From an uncultured Phascolarctobacterium sp. (GTDB lineage: Bacteria; Bacillota; Negativicutes; Acidaminococcales; Acidaminococcaceae), in the NCBI RefSeq assembly GCF_905212365.1, contig NZ_CAJMEH010000018.1, positions 1-30,397 of the forward strand: DNA of 30,397 nucleotides, read 5' to 3'. Of this stretch, positions 1-8,345 are shown in pieces (within the stretch, counting starts at the first letter, position 1; every line of letters starts with the position of its first letter). Under the pieces are notes generated by a model that did not search any database, was not told the DNA's origin, and saw only the letters and a list, made by a program, of their open reading frames with translations. Made by a program: the position numbers and the translations under genes.

Positions 1-560
1 TAAACGCGCACCTTCAAATCGGGGAACTGCGTCGGGTCCGACCAAACGCCGTCGCCGGTAATCCCCAAAATTTTCTGGGCAATGCCCACGCCGCTTACCA
101 GAACCGATACCGCAAGAAAAGCGCCAAGCAGCTGCAAGGGCCGCGGCAAGGCGCTGAACCGCTGCCAGCAGCCCCGCCAACCGGCAGCATACGCCTGCGT
201 CCGCCCCGCGCCACCGAAAACCTGGGGCCGCAGCCAGCCGTACCGCAGCAGCACGAACAGTAACGCGCCGTACTGCCCCGCCACGTACACATAATTCCAC
301 GAGGAAATAAACCTATCGCGCGAAAAATGCAGGGACAGCCAGCCGATAGCCATCAGCATATACAACGCCCCCTGCTGCCATTTTTGCAGCACGCAGGGCT
401 GCCGCCTGCCCTTGACCGCCACCGTCAACAGCGCCGCCAAAAAGGTTACGGCCACACAGCAGGCGGTAAATTCCTGATGCAGAGGAATTACCGCCACCGT
501 AAACAGCAGCATATAATATATTTTTGTATCGAGATAATCTGCAATCCTTCGTAAATTCAT
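1..560 (-). CDS. O-antigen ligase/polymerase-like membrane protein, N-terminal part (runs off the left edge)
   Basis: The minus strand is open from an ATG at 560 to the window edge, giving 186 residues with no stop. It begins MNLRRIADYLDTKIYYMLLF. It has several hydrophobic segments (roughly residues 16-45, 60-75, 85-105 and 140-160) separated by short basic loops. The last visible part reads GVWSDPTQFPDLKVRV, which resembles the loop just before the conserved region of Wzy_C/O-antigen ligase-family proteins in Firmicutes. These are inner-membrane proteins that join or polymerise surface glycans. It starts 42 nt after folC on the same strand and is probably the third gene of the valS-folC unit. 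A weak AGGT ribosome site precedes the ATG. The conserved C-terminal half is outside the window, so ligase versus polymerase cannot be decided. Confidence 0.72.
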   Translation of the reverse strand, partial: MNLRRIADYLDTKIYYMLLFTVAVIPLHQEFTACCVAVTFLAALLTVAVKGRRQPCVLQKWQQGALYMLMAIGWLSLHFSRDRFISSWNYVYVAGQYGALLFVLLRYGWLRPQVFGGAGRTQAYAAGWRGCWQRFSALPRPLQLLGAFLAVSVLVSGVGIAQKILGITGDGVWSDPTQFPDLKVRV

Positions 561-602
561 ACCGCTACCTACCGGTGCTTTGCGCCGGTCAAAACAGCCG
601 CT

Positions 603-1907
603 TTAATGCAGCCGCTGCTGCGCATTCAGCAGCAGCTTTTTAAATTCGCCCACCAAATACAGGCTGCCGCAAACGCAGACAATGCCCTGCGCCCCAGCCG
701 CCTGCAAGGCTTTGCCATAGGCCTCCGCCAGACTATCCACCGGTACGGCGTCAGGGCCGACAAGCTTGGCCAAATCGGCGGCAGCGGCGGCACGGCTACC
801 CTCGTCGGCGCGCACTGTGTACACTACGTCGTCCTGATGAATCAACGCCTTAATAACGCCGCTCATATCCTTATCGCCCATCATGCCAAAGACAAAATGC
901 ACTTTTTGACCGGGATAATACTTATCCAAGGCCTTGCGCAGCGCCTCCGCACCGTTTGGATTATGCGCGCCGTCCAAAATAACTTCCGGCTGCTGCCCAA
1001 TGCGCTCCAAACGCCCCGGCCAGACGGTATTGGCCGCGCCCAAATGCAGCGCCAGCTCATTAACGCGGTCGTCCTGCTTGGATACCAGCTTAGCCGCCAC
1101 GATGGCTACGCTGCTGTTTTTAATCTGATGCTCGCCCGGCAGCTTAATCTCGTAATCCGAGCTGTACACATTTCCGGCGTGCAGCGTAAATTTTTGCCCC
1201 GCCATAGAGCTGCTGACTTCCTCGCCGTAAAAGGCCTTGCCGTACAAATACACGGGCGCGTTCTTAAACATCGCAAAGCTTACGATTGGCCCTAAAGCCT
1301 CGTTTCCCTCAGCCGCCGTAACCACGGGAACATTTTCCTTAATGATGCCCGCCTTCTGCATAGCGATGCGTTCCACGGTCTTGCCGCAGCGGTCCGTATG
1401 GTCCAGCGCCACGTTGGTAATCACCGAAACCACCGGCGTAATGACGTTAGTGGAATCCCACAAACCGCCCATGCCGACCTCGATAACGGCGTAATCCACC
1501 TTCTGCAAATAAAAATACAAGAAGGCGGCAGCCGTCAGCACCTCAAACTGCGTTGGCTGCTGGCACACGCCCTTTTTCACCACGCTGTCGGCAGCTACCT
1601 TCACCGCGCTGATAACCGTGGCAAAATCATCATCGCTGATATCCCTGCCGTTCAGGTTAATGCGCTCGTTATATTTTACCAGATGGGGCGAAGTAAATTT
1701 ACCCACCTTTAAATTGGCAGCCAGCAAAATATTGGCGATCATGCTGGAAACAGAGCCCTTGCCGTTTGTTCCCGTGACGTGCACCGTCTTAAGCTTCTGC
1801 TCCGGATTATCCAGCTCCCGCAGCAGCCCTTCGATGCGCTCCATGCCCAGCTGTATGCCGAATTTTCCCAGCCCCTCAAGATACGCCAAGCTTTCAGTAT
1901 AATTCAT
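603..1907 (-). CDS. folC: Bifunctional folylpolyglutamate synthase / dihydrofolate synthase
   Basis: This cytoplasmic Mur-ligase-fold enzyme adds glutamate to dihydropteroate and/or tetrahydrofolate using ATP. The 434-residue protein has the ATP-binding loop VTGTNGKGS (about residues 44-52) followed by KFTSPHLVKYNERI, the family signature. EVGMGGLWDSTNV (central domain) and ILDGAHNPNGAEAL (start of the C-terminal domain) are also typical, and the length is normal. An upstream in-frame GTG at 1919 exists, but GGAGG at 1917-1913 sits six bases before the ATG at 1907, so the ATG is chosen. It follows valS after 49 nt containing a GC-rich hairpin. The valS-folC order is common in Firmicutes. Confidence 0.95.
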   Translation of the reverse strand: MNYTESLAYLEGLGKFGIQLGMERIEGLLRELDNPEQKLKTVHVTGTNGKGSVSSMIANILLAANLKVGKFTSPHLVKYNERINLNGRDISDDDFATVISAVKVAADSVVKKGVCQQPTQFEVLTAAAFLYFYLQKVDYAVIEVGMGGLWDSTNVITPVVSVITNVALDHTDRCGKTVERIAMQKAGIIKENVPVVTAAEGNEALGPIVSFAMFKNAPVYLYGKAFYGEEVSSSMAGQKFTLHAGNVYSSDYEIKLPGEHQIKNSSVAIVAAKLVSKQDDRVNELALHLGAANTVWPGRLERIGQQPEVILDGAHNPNGAEALRKALDKYYPGQKVHFVFGMMGDKDMSGVIKALIHQDDVVYTVRADEGSRAAAAADLAKLVGPDAVPVDSLAEAYGKALQAAGAQGIVCVCGSLYLVGEFKKLLLNAQQRLH

Positions 1908-1929
1908 AATATCCTCCACAATACAGGAA

Positions 1930-1951
1930 AGCCTCCCCCGCAGGGGAGGCT
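1930..1951 (-). terminator. GC-rich hairpin between valS and folC (possible attenuator)
   Basis: A perfect 9-bp stem (AGCCTCCCC / GGGGAGGCT, arms 1930-1938 and 1943-1951) with a 4-nt loop lies in the 49-nt valS-folC gap. On the minus strand it is followed only by TTT then CC, so termination would be partial at best. It may instead lower folC expression relative to valS or protect a processed 3' end. Confidence 0.45.
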
Positions 1952-1956
1952 AAATT

Positions 1957-4611
1957 TTACAGCGTAGCGAGATAAGCTAAACGCTCGTTAATAGCGGCCT
2001 TCTTGCCGTTCAGCTCGTCAGCTTTAGCCTTCTCCTTAGCGATAACGGCCTCCGGAGCCTTAGCCAGAAAGCCCGCGTTGCCCAGCTTGCCCTCCACGCG
2101 GCTCAGCTCCTTATCGATAGCGGCCAGCTCCTTCTGCAGGCGCTGGTTTTCCTTTTCCACATCGATAAGACCGGCCAGAGGCAGGTAAACCTCGATACCG
2201 GCAACAACGGCGGCCATAGCGTTTTCCGGCTTAGCCGCAGTATCGTCCAGCACCGTCAGTTCGCTGATAGAGCCCATCAGGTGCACATAATTAGCGTTGG
2301 CTTCCACGCCAGCCTTCAAATCGTTGGCCACCAGCATAATTGCCGGCACCTTCTTTCCGGGCGGCACGTTGACCTCGGCGCGCATATTGCGGACAGCCTT
2401 AATGCTTTCCATGATAGCGCCCATCAAGCGCTCGGCCTCGTCGTCGATTAAAGCGGGGTCGGCCTCCGGCCACTTAGAAATCATAATGCTTTCAGCCTCG
2501 TGGGGCAGGCATTGATAAATTTCCTCCGTGATAAACGGCATGTACGGATGCAGCAGCTGCATAGCGCTGGTCAGCACCTTAGCCAGCACATGCTGCGCCG
2601 TAGCGCGTTCAGCGGCATTTTCTTTATTATACAGGCGCGGCTTAGCCAGCTCAATATACCAGTCGCACACTTCGCCCCAGATGAAGTCGTAAATCATGCG
2701 GCCTGCTTCGCCCAGCTCGAATTTTTCCAGCATTTCCGTAACGCCCTTGGCAGTATGCTGCAAGCGGGACAAAATCCACTTGTCGGCCAGCGTATAGGGA
2801 GCCAGCTCGGCCTTGGGGTCGTAGCCTTCAATATTCATCAGCGCAAAGCGGGAAGCGTTCCAAATCTTATTGGCAAAATTACGGGTAGCCTCCACGCGCT
2901 CCCAGTAGAAGCGCATATCGTTGCCCGGCGTATTGCCGGTAATCAGCATAAAGCGCAGGGTATCCGCGCCGTATTTATCGATAACCTCCAACGGGTCGAT
3001 GCCATTGCCCAGGGATTTAGACATTTTGCGGCCCAGGCTGTCGCGTACCAGGCCGTGGATAAAGACCTTCTCAAAGGGTACGTCCTGCATAAATTCCATG
3101 CCCATAATCAGCATGCGCGCTACCCAGAAGAAAATAATATCGTAGCCGGTAACTAATACGCCAGTGGGATAGAACTGTTTTAAGAGCGGCGTTTTATCAG
3201 GCCAGCCCATCGTGGAGAAGGGCCACAAAGCGCTGCTGAACCAGGTATCCAGCGCGTCCTCGTCCTGATGAATATGGGCGCTGCCGCACTTGGGGCAGGC
3301 AGTCAAATCGGTGCGGCTGGCGCTCATTTCGCCGCAATCGTCGCAATACCAGACGGGGATACGGTGGCCCCACCAAATCTGACGGGAAATACACCAGTCG
3401 CGGATATTATCCATCCAGCCGGTATAGGTTTTAGTAAAGCGTTCGGGCACAAACTGCGTGCGCCCGTCCTCTACGCAGTCCACTGCAGCCTTTACCAAAG
3501 GCTCCATCTTCACGAACCATTGAGTGGAAACCAAGGGCTCCACTACGCAGCCGCAGCGCTGGCAATGGCCTACGGCATGGGAATGCTCCTCGATCTTCAC
3601 CAGATAGCCCTGTTCCTTTAAATCAGCGACGATATTCCTGCGGCATTCCTCGCGGGTCTGACCTGCATACTTCCCGGCTTCGTCAGTCATCTTGCCGTCC
3701 ATGCCGATAACCACAATGCTGGGCAGATTGTGACGGATGCCCATTTCATAGTCGTTAGGGTCGTGGGACGGCGTAATCTTTACAGCGCCGGTACCAAATT
3801 GCAAATCAACATAGCTGTCGGCAATAATAGGAATAATGCGGTCGGTAGTAGGCAGACGCAGAGTTTTGCCCACCAATTTGCCGTAACGCGGGTCCTCAGG
3901 GTTGACAGCCACGGCCGTATCGCCGGGAATCGTTTCCGGACGGGTGGTAGCGATGGTAAGATAGGTGCCTTCCTCCTCCACAACGGGATAACGCACATAC
4001 CACAAATGACCGGGGTCATCCTTATGCTCTACCTCGATATCGCTCAAAGCGGTATTGCAGTTTACGCACCAGTTGGTAATGCGGGTACCCTTATAAATCA
4101 AGCCCTTTTCAAACAGCGTGCAGAAAACCTCGCGCACGGCGCGGGAGCATCCCTCGTCCATCGTGAAGCGCTTGCGCTCCCAATCGCAGGAAACGCCCAA
4201 ATGCTTCAGCTGGTTGATAATGCGATCGCCGTACTGCTCCTTCCAGGCCCATACGCGCTTCAAAAATTTCTCGCGGCCCAAATCGTAACGGGTCTTGCCC
4301 TCTTCCTTCTTGATTACTTCCTCTACCTTAATCTGCGTAGCCAGACCGGCATGGTCGTAGCCCGGCATCCACAAGGTGTTATGTCCCATCATGCGGTGCC
4401 AGCGAATCAGAATATCCTGCAGGGTATTATCCAACGCATGGCCCATATGCAGCTGGCCAGTAATATTCGGCGGCGGAATAACGATACTGAAGGCCTTATT
4501 GCCCTCCTCTACCTCGGCGTGAAAATAACGGTGCTCCTCCCAGAATTTATACCACTTCTTCTCTACGGAAGCAGGGTCGTATACCTTGGGGATGTTGTGT
4601 TCTTCAGACAT
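1957..4611 (-). CDS. valS: Valine--tRNA ligase
   Basis: Class I aminoacyl-tRNA synthetase that charges tRNA-Val in the cytoplasm. The protein has 884 residues, normal for ValRS. The HIGH-type motif is PPPNITGQLHMGHAL (about residues 46-60). The CP1 editing region includes ATTRPETIPGDTAVAVNP. Zinc-ribbon pairs (HCQRCGC; YCDDCGE with CPKCGS) follow. KMSKSLGNG begins at residue 529. The anticodon-binding domain and a C-terminal coiled-coil arm (LIDVEKENQRLQKELAAIDKEL) close the protein. The ATG at 4611 has AAGGAGG just upstream. A T-box leader precedes it, so expression should respond to uncharged tRNA-Val. It is the first gene of the valS-folC unit. Confidence 0.98.
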   Translation of the reverse strand: MSEEHNIPKVYDPASVEKKWYKFWEEHRYFHAEVEEGNKAFSIVIPPPNITGQLHMGHALDNTLQDILIRWHRMMGHNTLWMPGYDHAGLATQIKVEEVIKKEEGKTRYDLGREKFLKRVWAWKEQYGDRIINQLKHLGVSCDWERKRFTMDEGCSRAVREVFCTLFEKGLIYKGTRITNWCVNCNTALSDIEVEHKDDPGHLWYVRYPVVEEEGTYLTIATTRPETIPGDTAVAVNPEDPRYGKLVGKTLRLPTTDRIIPIIADSYVDLQFGTGAVKITPSHDPNDYEMGIRHNLPSIVVIGMDGKMTDEAGKYAGQTREECRRNIVADLKEQGYLVKIEEHSHAVGHCQRCGCVVEPLVSTQWFVKMEPLVKAAVDCVEDGRTQFVPERFTKTYTGWMDNIRDWCISRQIWWGHRIPVWYCDDCGEMSASRTDLTACPKCGSAHIHQDEDALDTWFSSALWPFSTMGWPDKTPLLKQFYPTGVLVTGYDIIFFWVARMLIMGMEFMQDVPFEKVFIHGLVRDSLGRKMSKSLGNGIDPLEVIDKYGADTLRFMLITGNTPGNDMRFYWERVEATRNFANKIWNASRFALMNIEGYDPKAELAPYTLADKWILSRLQHTAKGVTEMLEKFELGEAGRMIYDFIWGEVCDWYIELAKPRLYNKENAAERATAQHVLAKVLTSAMQLLHPYMPFITEEIYQCLPHEAESIMISKWPEADPALIDDEAERLMGAIMESIKAVRNMRAEVNVPPGKKVPAIMLVANDLKAGVEANANYVHLMGSISELTVLDDTAAKPENAMAAVVAGIEVYLPLAGLIDVEKENQRLQKELAAIDKELSRVEGKLGNAGFLAKAPEAVIAKEKAKADELNGKKAAINERLAYLATL

Positions 4612-4673
4612 GAAAAATCCTCCTTACAAAAGCGGCGGTCGCCAAAGCAAGCAGACCGCGGCTGCTTTAAATG

Positions 4674-4926
4674 CTAAAAAATAATCGCCCCATCCTTAAA
4701 GGACAGGGCGAAAAGCTTCGTGGTACCACCTATCTTCCCTATAAATATACAGGGCGCTCAAAGCGCGTAACGTGCGCCGACGGCTCTGCCTACTGGCTTT
4801 CAGCAAAGCGGCTCCCGGACTACAATTTCTACACCGCCGCAACAGCTTGCACCACCCGCTGCCTCTCTGAACCGGCTGACGGTAAAAAACCTTCCGTTCC
4901 TTGCCTGTGAATATATAAATTTTATA
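4674..4926 (-). ncRNA. T-box riboswitch leader of valS
   Basis: The minus-strand leader between the promoter and valS carries a T-box. The core AGGTGGTACCACG is at 4719-4731. The Stem I segment AGAGAGGCAGCGGGTGGTGC lies near 4849-4868. A rho-independent terminator follows the T-box: stem arms about 4685-4691 and 4705-4711, then TTATTTTTT. The probable specifier loop reads ATTGTAGTCC and contains GTA (4821-4823) directly followed by GTC (4818-4820), both valine codons. T-box RNAs bind uncharged tRNA and switch to an antiterminator, which agrees with valS downstream. Which triplet is the specifier needs a covariance-model fold. Boundaries are approximate. Confidence 0.9.
4685..4711 (-). terminator. 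Regulated intrinsic terminator of the valS T-box
   Basis: On the minus strand a GC-rich stem (TCGCCC...GGGCGA, loop around TTTA) is followed by TTATTTTTT and lies immediately after the T-box core. It is the expected terminator arm, mutually exclusive with the T-box antiterminator. Confidence 0.85.
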
Positions 4927-4932
4927 CATTAT

Positions 4933-4961
4933 ATCTTAGCAAGTTCGGGAGCAGGTGTCAA
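4933..4961 (-). promoter_or_regulatory. Promoter of the valS-folC unit
   Basis: A minus-strand TTGACA (4956-4961) is followed after 17 bp by TAAGAT (4933-4938). The -35 is a perfect sigma-70/SigA match and the -10 a 4/6 match. A second AT-rich TATAAT lies just downstream but at a 22-bp spacing. Transcription would begin near 4926, at the 5' end of the T-box leader. Confidence 0.75.
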
Positions 4962-5025
4962 CATTTTTATGCAGCTACGGCAGAAAATCTCCGCTCAGGT
5001 ACATTAATATCTGGCCGCTTTACAT

Positions 5026-5781
5026 TTATTCAAAATCCAGCTCGATACTTACGGGACAATGGTCGCTGCCAAAAACGTCGTTATGAATTTCGGCCGTCTG
5101 CACCTTATCCTTGATGCGTTCTGACACGACAAAATAGTCGATACGCCAACCGGCGTTCTTCTCGCGGGCTTTAAACATATAGCTCCACCAGCTGTATTTC
5201 ACTTCTTCAGGATGCAAATAGCGGAAGGTATCCACAAAGCCCGCCGCCTTCAGCTCGCGGAATTTAGCGCGCTCCTCGTCTGTAAAGCCTGCGTTCATGC
5301 GGTTGGTCTTAGGGTTCTTCAGGTCGATTTCTTCGGCAGCCACGTTCAAATCGCCGCACACCACTACCGGTTTAACTGTGTCCAGCTGCTGCAAATAAGC
5401 GCGGAATGCGTCCTCCCACTGCATGCGGTACTCCAATCGCGCCAAACCACGCTGGGAATTAGGCGTATACACCGTTACTAAATAAAAATCAGGATATTCC
5501 GCCGTAATAACGCGCCCTTCCTTATCGTGCTCCTCAATGCCCAGACCGTAGGTAACGCTTAGCGGCTTTTGCTTCGTAAAAACCGCCGTGCCACTGTAGC
5601 CCTTTTTCTCCGCGCTGTTCCAATATTCCTCATAGCCGGGAAAAACAAAGGCCGCCTGCTCCCGCTGCATTTTGGTTTCCTGCAGGCAAATCACATCCGG
5701 CGCCGCCTGCGCCAGAAAATCCTCAAAGCCCTTATTCATACACGCCCGCAGGCCGTTTACATTCCAGGAAAATAATTTCAT
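5026..5781 (-). CDS. xth: Exodeoxyribonuclease III (ExoIII/ExoA-type AP endonuclease)
   Basis: Mg-dependent AP endonuclease and 3'-5' exonuclease used in base-excision repair. The 251 residues cover the whole exonuclease-endonuclease-phosphatase fold. It begins MKLFSWNVNGLRA (N7 metal/active site). The metal-binding glutamate is in QETK (E35), the catalytic GDLNVA gives D144 and N146, WRIDYFVVS follows, and the C-terminal SDH is at residues 239-241. The ATG at 5781 has AGGTGA eight bases upstream. It lies 13 nt downstream of the PepT-like peptidase gene and is probably co-transcribed with it. No clear terminator follows before the valS promoter. Confidence 0.96.
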   Translation of the reverse strand: MKLFSWNVNGLRACMNKGFEDFLAQAAPDVICLQETKMQREQAAFVFPGYEEYWNSAEKKGYSGTAVFTKQKPLSVTYGLGIEEHDKEGRVITAEYPDFYLVTVYTPNSQRGLARLEYRMQWEDAFRAYLQQLDTVKPVVVCGDLNVAAEEIDLKNPKTNRMNAGFTDEERAKFRELKAAGFVDTFRYLHPEEVKYSWWSYMFKAREKNAGWRIDYFVVSERIKDKVQTAEIHNDVFGSDHCPVSIELDFE

Positions 5782-5794
5782 GCCTTCACCTCGC

Positions 5795-6919
5795 TTATTT
5801 TTCTGCCGCCGTCTTAATAGTTTCGTAAATCCAGCGCGCAGTACCGTACAAATCGCTTTCCTTCAGGTATTCTTCCGTAGTATGCACATTGCTCATGCCC
5901 GTAGCCAGTAACGCGCAGGGCAAACCGTAACCGCACAAATAGTTGCCGTCGCTGCAGCCGCCGGTTGTTTTCAGCTCCACGGGATAGCCCAGCTTTTCGG
6001 CAGCGCGCTGCGCCAGTTGAATGCACGGATGGTCTTTTTCCATTTCTACCGCCGGGCAGCCCTCGACTACGTCAAATTCCACCTGGCCGCCGCCAGCCTC
6101 TACCGTTTCTTTAATCAGCGCTATAGTAGAATCCTTCAAGGCTTCCAGCTTGGCTACATTCAAAGAGCGCATATCGATAACAAATTTAGCCTCCGGACAA
6201 ACGATATTCGTGCCGACTCCAGCGTTGAACAGGCCAATATTAAAGGTAGTTTCTTCATCGATGCGCCCGTAGGCAGGCAGCTTGCTCAGAGCTGCGGCAG
6301 ACAGCATAATAGCGTTGACGCCGGTTTCCGGCGCAATACCAGCATGAGCAGCCTTACCCTTAACGGTCACATAAATATCGTACAGTTTAGGAGCGGCATA
6401 AGTAATTTCGCCCAAATCGCCGCCGATGTCCATACAATAGCCATAGTCGGCCTTAATCCAGGATTTATCCAGATTAACTACGCCTAAGCAGCCAATTTCC
6501 TCGCTGATAGTGAACAGCAGCTGCACGTCGCCATGAGCGACGCCGTCCTCCTGCAAAGCGCGTACCGCCTCCAGGATAGAAGCAACGCCCACCTTATCGT
6601 CGCCCCCCAGAGTAGTAGTGCCGTCGGAATAAAGTACGCCGTCCTTGCGCACAACCTTAGTGCCGGTCGTAGGTGCTACGGAATCCATATGCGCTTCAAA
6701 CAGCAGCACCGGCGCGTCCGGCACATTGCCCTTAACATACGCCCACACATTGCCGCAGGTGCCGCCGGTTTTTTCGTTAGTCTTGTCCATTTCAGGCTCT
6801 AAGCCCAATTGACGCAGCTTTATCATAATCATTTCGGCCTCGGCCTTCTCATCCTTGCTGGGGCAGGGAACGCTTACTAATTCAACAAATTCGTTTAACA
6901 ATCTATTTTCGTTAATCAC
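5795..6919 (-). CDS. PepT-like M20 family metallopeptidase
   Basis: Probable di-zinc aminopeptidase of the peptidase T-like group, cytoplasmic, acting on short peptides. Zinc-site motifs are visible: EAHMDSV (about residues 75-81), LGGDDKVGV (104-112) and ISEEIGCLG (138-146) with the catalytic Glu. MDIGGDLGEI and the C-terminal HTTEEY also fit. A dimerisation domain lies between (KGKAAHAGIAPE). At about 374 aa it is a little shorter than classical PepT. The start is not an ATG: GTG at 6919 is preferred because GGGGTGATT sits just before it. The in-frame GTG at 6928 overlaps that ribosome site and is less likely. An extended -10 promoter lies at 6954-6962. It is followed after 13 nt by the exonuclease III gene. 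The exact substrate is unknown. Confidence 0.9.
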   Translation of the reverse strand: MINENRLLNEFVELVSVPCPSKDEKAEAEMIMIKLRQLGLEPEMDKTNEKTGGTCGNVWAYVKGNVPDAPVLLFEAHMDSVAPTTGTKVVRKDGVLYSDGTTTLGGDDKVGVASILEAVRALQEDGVAHGDVQLLFTISEEIGCLGVVNLDKSWIKADYGYCMDIGGDLGEITYAAPKLYDIYVTVKGKAAHAGIAPETGVNAIMLSAAALSKLPAYGRIDEETTFNIGLFNAGVGTNIVCPEAKFVIDMRSLNVAKLEALKDSTIALIKETVEAGGGQVEFDVVEGCPAVEMEKDHPCIQLAQRAAEKLGYPVELKTTGGCSDGNYLCGYGLPCALLATGMSNVHTTEEYLKESDLYGTARWIYETIKTAAEK

Positions 6920-6953
6920 AATAATCACCCCGTTGAAAAACTAATTACATCAT

Positions 6954-6962
6954 ATTATATCA
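6954..6962 (-). promoter_or_regulatory. Extended -10 promoter for the PepT-like/xth unit
   Basis: On the minus strand TGATATAAT gives TG-N-TATAAT, a consensus extended -10 element, about 35 nt upstream of the GTG start. No good -35 is visible. It lies immediately after the terminator of the upstream dehydrogenase gene. Confidence 0.6.
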
Positions 6963-6970
6963 TTTTTTGC

Positions 6971-7005
6971 ACAAAAATTAAACCGTCCCCGCAGAGACGG
7001 TTTAA
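6971..7005 (-). terminator. Intrinsic terminator after the hydroxyacid dehydrogenase gene
   Basis: A perfect 10-bp stem (TTAAACCGTC / GACGGTTTAA, arms 6978-6987 and 6996-7005) with an 8-nt loop is followed on the minus strand by TTTTT. It starts five bases after the dehydrogenase stop codon. Confidence 0.9.
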
Positions 7006-7009
7006 GAGT

Positions 7010-7996
7010 TTACAATTTGATTTCAAAGGGACTGAGCTCGCCCCGGCGGAAATAATCCAAAGCGATGAAGGATTTTTCCACCATATTGGATACAGTAGAT
7101 TCCACATAAAAGGCCGTATGCGGACTGACAATAACATTCGGAAAGCTGCGCAGCATGGCCAGCTCGTCGTTATCGATATGGTCGCCCATGCGGTTGCAGT
7201 AATACAGGCCCGCTTCATTTTCAATAACGTCCAGGCCTGCGCCGCCAATCTTGCCGCTTTTCAGATTAGCGATAAAAGCCTGTGAATCTATCAGGCTGCC
7301 TCTAGCCGTGTTAATGATGATTACGCCGTTCTTCATCTGCGCCATAGCGTCATGGTTTATCATATGAAAGGTTTCGTCGTTGGACGGCACATGCAGGGAA
7401 ATTACGTCGCTTTCGGCGTACAGCTCCGGCAGCTCCACATATTTGGCATATTTAGCAGCCTCGGCGTTAGGATACTTATCATAAGCCAGAATTTTACAGC
7501 CAAAGCTGGATAAATGCTTAATCAGCAGCTGCCCGATATGGCCTGTGCCTAAAACGCCCACGGTACAGTCGCCCAAATCGCGTCCCATTTTGCCTTTCAA
7601 CGTATAATCCTGCGCCGCCGCCCTTATCATGGTCTGTTGGAATTTGCGCGTGGTCAGCAGAATCAGCATCAAAGCGTAATTAGCCACGCAGCTCGTAGGA
7701 TAGGGCGAGGTAGAAATATGCATGCCCAGCTCTTTAATAAGCTTACCCGGCAAATGGTCGTAGCCAATGGCGCGGGTAAGCATATACTGCACGCCATAGC
7801 TATGAAAGGCGCGCACCCACTCCTCCTTCATTTCGCAGGGCGTGCAGCTGACGCCCTGGCAGCCTTGCGCCAGCTGCAAATTATCCGCGTTGGGATATTC
7901 CTCCGTCCAAACAAAATCAATACCATACTGCTTGCTGAACTTTTCGGCAAAAGCCAATTCGTCAAAGTCCCGCAAGGCGTAAAAAGCAATCTTCAT
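7010..7996 (-). CDS. D-2-hydroxyacid dehydrogenase (D-lactate dehydrogenase/VanH-like)
   Basis: NAD-dependent oxidoreductase, 328 aa, most likely reducing pyruvate or another 2-ketoacid to the D-hydroxyacid. The Rossmann motif GVLGTGHIG is at residues 147-155. The catalytic triad positions are visible as R232 (NTARGSLID), E261 (DVIENEAG) and H293 (SPHTAF). The AIGYDH (76-81) and YCNRMGDHIDNDELAML stretches resemble fermentative D-LDH/VanH proteins more than 3-phosphoglycerate dehydrogenases. There is a cysteine cluster, GCQGVSCTPCEM (45-56), in the substrate domain. The ATG at 7996 follows AGAGGGGAC. It is probably its own transcription unit: a TATAAT lies at 8063-8068 and a strong terminator follows. 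The substrate cannot be fixed from sequence alone. Confidence 0.9.
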   Translation of the reverse strand: MKIAFYALRDFDELAFAEKFSKQYGIDFVWTEEYPNADNLQLAQGCQGVSCTPCEMKEEWVRAFHSYGVQYMLTRAIGYDHLPGKLIKELGMHISTSPYPTSCVANYALMLILLTTRKFQQTMIRAAAQDYTLKGKMGRDLGDCTVGVLGTGHIGQLLIKHLSSFGCKILAYDKYPNAEAAKYAKYVELPELYAESDVISLHVPSNDETFHMINHDAMAQMKNGVIIINTARGSLIDSQAFIANLKSGKIGGAGLDVIENEAGLYYCNRMGDHIDNDELAMLRSFPNVIVSPHTAFYVESTVSNMVEKSFIALDYFRRGELSPFEIKL

Positions 7997-8062
7997 TTTC
8001 AGTCCCCTCTTAAAGCGGCGAAGCTTGCGCTTCGCGCAGAATTACTTTAATGCACAATTGCT

Positions 8063-8068
8063 ATTATA
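8063..8068 (-). promoter_or_regulatory. Candidate -10 element upstream of the hydroxyacid dehydrogenase gene
   Basis: A perfect TATAAT on the minus strand lies 66 nt before the start codon. No convincing -35 is visible at 16-18 bp. The leader between it and the gene has a small hairpin (GCGAAG/CTTCGC, 8018-8035). Confidence 0.4.
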
Positions 8069-8078
8069 AGCTTTTACA

Positions 8079-8345
8079 TTAATAAAATACATACGAAAGC
8101 GCCAAAAATACTGTATTCATCTCTTTCAGGCAAAATAACGGCAGGCCAAAAAAACCGCCTGCCGCTGCCGCCGCGCCGTAGGCGCGCTTTTTCAGCTTAC
8201 CCTCGTCAACCTGCTCCGGATTGGCAGCTTTCAGTTTTCCTGCGCCGCCCAGAATCAACCACAGGGAAAGAAGCAGCATAACCAGCGCCAAATAATCCCA
8301 GCTGTCCAGCTTGCTTAGCATATCCACGCAAATCGCTCCCCTCAT
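8079..8345 (-). CDS. Small two-helix membrane protein, unknown function
   Basis: The 88-residue frame has one strong hydrophobic helix (YLALVMLLLSLWLILGGAG, about 18-36), a charged linker (NPEQVDEGKLKKR), and a second Ala/Gly- and Phe-rich hydrophobic stretch to the C terminus. No family is recognised. Its ATG at 8345 overlaps the addA stop codon (ATGA), implying translational coupling. A GTG at 8327 with GGGGAG eight bases upstream is an equally good start and would give 82 aa. It sits at the 3' end of the addB-addA operon. A role in DNA repair is not implied by sequence. Confidence 0.6.
   Translation of the reverse strand: MRGAICVDMLSKLDSWDYLALVMLLLSLWLILGGAGKLKAANPEQVDEGKLKKRAYGAAAAAGGFFGLPLFCLKEMNTVFLALSYVFY

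Noticed and set aside
606..1295. Plus-strand 229-codon open frame antisense to folC
   Set aside because: Shadow of folC: composition mirrors its reverse complement and no domain is seen.
3730..4677. Long plus-strand open frame of 315 codons antisense to valS
   Set aside because: It lies entirely over valS and its leader, has no ribosome site or recognisable motif, and is explained by codon bias of the real gene.
7010..7996. Vancomycin-resistance-type VanH
   Set aside because: The resemblance is to the wider D-LDH/VanH family. No vanA/vanX-type ligase or dipeptidase neighbours are present, so a metabolic dehydrogenase is more likely.
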